DNA of 5,044 bases, taken from an uncultured Collinsella sp. (lineage in GTDB: Bacteria; Actinomycetota; Coriobacteriia; Coriobacteriales; Coriobacteriaceae). The position numbers and the translations under genes are program-made. Shown in pieces: positions 3,811-5,044 of the stretch; positions within the stretch are counted from its first letter, which is position 1, and every line of letters begins with the position of its first letter. Location of the stretch: the NCBI GenBank assembly GCA_900545875.1, contig URAQ01000143.1, forward strand, positions 1 through 5,044, written 5' to 3'. The notes under the pieces are model-generated. The model had not been told where the DNA came from. It made no database searches and saw nothing but the letters and a program-made list of their open reading frames with translations.

Positions 3811-5044
3811 CTACCCGCGGTTGCGAACGCGGCTGTACGGCGTATCCACCATGGGCAGATCTGGACGCAGCTTGCCGTCAAACGCGCGGTAGGCGTTCTG
3901 TACGGCGGGCGCCGTGGGGATCGTTGCGATCTCGCCGATGCCCTTGCCGCCGTATGCCACGGGCAGCAGCTCGTCCTTCTCCACGTAAATGGCGTGGATA
4001 TCCGGAATCTCGGGCGCACGGAACAACCCGAGCGTACCGTACCTTGCCTGGGGCACGCAGTCCTTGAGCGGCCAGTCCTCGGTAAGCGCATAGCCCATAC
4101 CCATGAGCACGCCGCCTTCGATCTGACCCTGGATGGAGATGGGATTGACCACCTTGCCGGAATCGTGCGCGGCATAGACCTCGCTCACGCGGCCGTCATC
4201 ATCCAGAATGACCACATGCGTGGCAAAACCGTAGCAGATGTGGCTCTTGGGATTGGGAACGTCGGCGCCCAGCTTGTCGGTCGGCTCCAGATACACGTAG
4301 CCAAACTCGCATCCCTCGAGCGCCTTGATGGCGGTCGCGGGATCCTGGGGATGCATGCCCTGGCCGGCGACGAGTTCCTGCGCGTGCAGCTGATATGCGC
4401 GACCGTCGTCGTACTCAATCTTGACACCGTCACCATGCGCGCTCACGGGAGCATCGGGTGCGGGCTTGCCGGCCTCGATGCCAACCATGGCATCGCGCAG
4501 CAGGAAGGCGGCACCGCGTACGGCCTCGCCGGTCACGACCGTCTGACGCGAGCCAGACGTGGTGCCGGAGTCGGGAGCGTTCTCGGTGGAACACTCGCCG
4601 TTGGCAATGCAGCTCAGCGGCAGACCGCAGGCCTCGGCAACATCCTGCAAAAAGACGGTGTTGCAGCCCTGGCCGATGTCGGACGTGGCGGCGTAGACCA
4701 CGGCGCGGCCATCCTCGACGCGAATCTTGCAGCGGCCGGCATCGGGCAGGCCCACGCCCACGCCGGCGTTCTTCATGGCGCAGGCGATACCGGCGTGTCC
4801 GGGATGCGCATAGTAGGCATCCTTGACCTCGAGCAGCGTCTCCTTAAGTGCCGTGGAGCAGTCGGCAATCTGGCCGTTGGGCAAAACCTCGCCCGGCTCG
4901 ATAGCGTTACGGTAGCGGATCTCCCACGGATCCAGGCCGACCTTCTCGGCCAGCAGGTCGATTAGGCTCTCGAGCGCAAACTCGGACTGGCACACGCCAA
5001 AGCCGCGGTACGCGCCGGCGGGCGGGTTGTTGGTGTAGTAGCCA
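3811..5044 (-). CDS. Molybdopterin-binding subunit of a xanthine dehydrogenase-family hydroxylase, C-terminal half (5' partial)
   Basis: The frame is open from the right edge to the TAG at 3811-3813, leaving 410 visible residues. The complete subunit is usually 700-800 residues or more, so about half is missing. Enzymes of this family hydroxylate purines, aldehydes or N-heterocycles with water, passing electrons through Fe-S and flavin subunits or domains. Visible signatures: NNPPAGAYRGFG (5-16), whose Arg and Phe match the substrate-pocket Arg912 and Phe914 of bovine xanthine dehydrogenase; DIGQG (122-126), with the Gln that contacts the molybdenum cofactor; PDSGTTSGSRQTVVTGEAV (157-175); and KGIGEIATIPTAPAVQNAY, with the catalytic Glu at visible residue 371 (codon 3931-3933). 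The AYRGFG form argues against CO dehydrogenase, which has a cysteine there. The substrate cannot be decided from this half; xanthine, nicotinate or another purine are possible. No in-frame TGA is present. Other subunits and maturation genes would be expected beyond the right edge. Confidence 0.92.
   Translation of the reverse strand, partial: GYYTNNPPAGAYRGFGVCQSEFALESLIDLLAEKVGLDPWEIRYRNAIEPGEVLPNGQIADCSTALKETLLEVKDAYYAHPGHAGIACAMKNAGVGVGLPDAGRCKIRVEDGRAVVYAATSDIGQGCNTVFLQDVAEACGLPLSCIANGECSTENAPDSGTTSGSRQTVVTGEAVRGAAFLLRDAMVGIEAGKPAPDAPVSAHGDGVKIEYDDGRAYQLHAQELVAGQGMHPQDPATAIKALEGCEFGYVYLEPTDKLGADVPNPKSHICYGFATHVVILDDDGRVSEVYAAHDSGKVVNPISIQGQIEGGVLMGMGYALTEDWPLKDCVPQARYGTLGLFRAPEIPDIHAIYVEKDELLPVAYGGKGIGEIATIPTAPAVQNAYRAFDGKLRPDLPMVDTPYSRVRNRG

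Noticed and set aside
3580..3892. Plus-strand frame starting with GTG just after AAAAGGGG, downstream of the mirror-image promoter
   Set aside because: Most of it is translated repeat arms and terminator, then antisense of the molybdoenzyme. The ribosome binding site resemblance is weak and its spacing is long.
3646..4965. Long plus-strand open frame of 439 codons
   Set aside because: It lies antisense to the molybdopterin-binding subunit, whose protein motifs are unmistakable. Long antisense frames are expected in GC-rich coding DNA, and this one has no ribosome binding site or recognisable domain.
3811..5044. Selenocysteine codon in the molybdoenzyme
   Set aside because: Some enzymes of this family are selenium-dependent, but no in-frame TGA occurs in the visible half, and in those enzymes the selenium is usually a cofactor, not selenocysteine in this subunit.

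Overview
The window looks like a GC-rich, high-G+C Gram-positive genome, most probably a gut Coriobacteriia species of the Collinsella type. The reasons are the codon usage, an AAA ATPase of the kind common in gut actinobacteria, a molybdopterin hydroxylase of the kind found in anaerobes, and a family of short hairpin repeats between genes. The taxonomic placement is inference; no rRNA or marker gene is present.

Left part, 1-1442, plus strand. The C-terminal part of an unrecognised protein with one membrane segment ends at 672. About 350 non-coding bases follow, densely structured: an 11-base direct repeat, a strong terminator hairpin (819-848), a perfect 15-base tandem duplication (859-888), a second GC hairpin (901-919), and an element (922-1010) that can be folded as a SAM-I/SAM-IV-like riboswitch whose closing helix runs into the ribosome binding site of the next gene. 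That gene (1020-1442) encodes an unrecognised 140-residue soluble protein.

Middle part, 1439-3534, minus strand. A decayed fragment of a DUF4143-type AAA ATPase (1439-1786) converges with the 140-residue gene. After a repeat-bearing spacer comes a complete 463-residue AAA ATPase of the ATPase_2/DUF234 type (2077-3468). Its promoter is embedded in a perfect 21-base inverted repeat with a 6-base spacer, containing two identical 14-bp palindromes 30 bp apart. This is a strong candidate for an autoregulatory operator.

The ATPase gene and its promoter are bracketed by two clusters (1950-2047 and 3592-3701) of the same 15-base repeat arm, eight arms in all, arranged as hairpins.

Right part, 3706-5044, minus strand. 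The C-terminal half of a xanthine-dehydrogenase-family molybdopterin-binding subunit runs in from beyond the right edge and ends at 3811. A clear Rho-independent terminator follows at 3706-3741.

The genes do not form one pathway: a metabolic molybdoenzyme, an accessory ATPase with its own control region, the remains of a second ATPase, and a possibly SAM-controlled unknown gene are separated by repeats and terminators. The most notable signals are the riboswitch candidate and the double-palindrome promoter.
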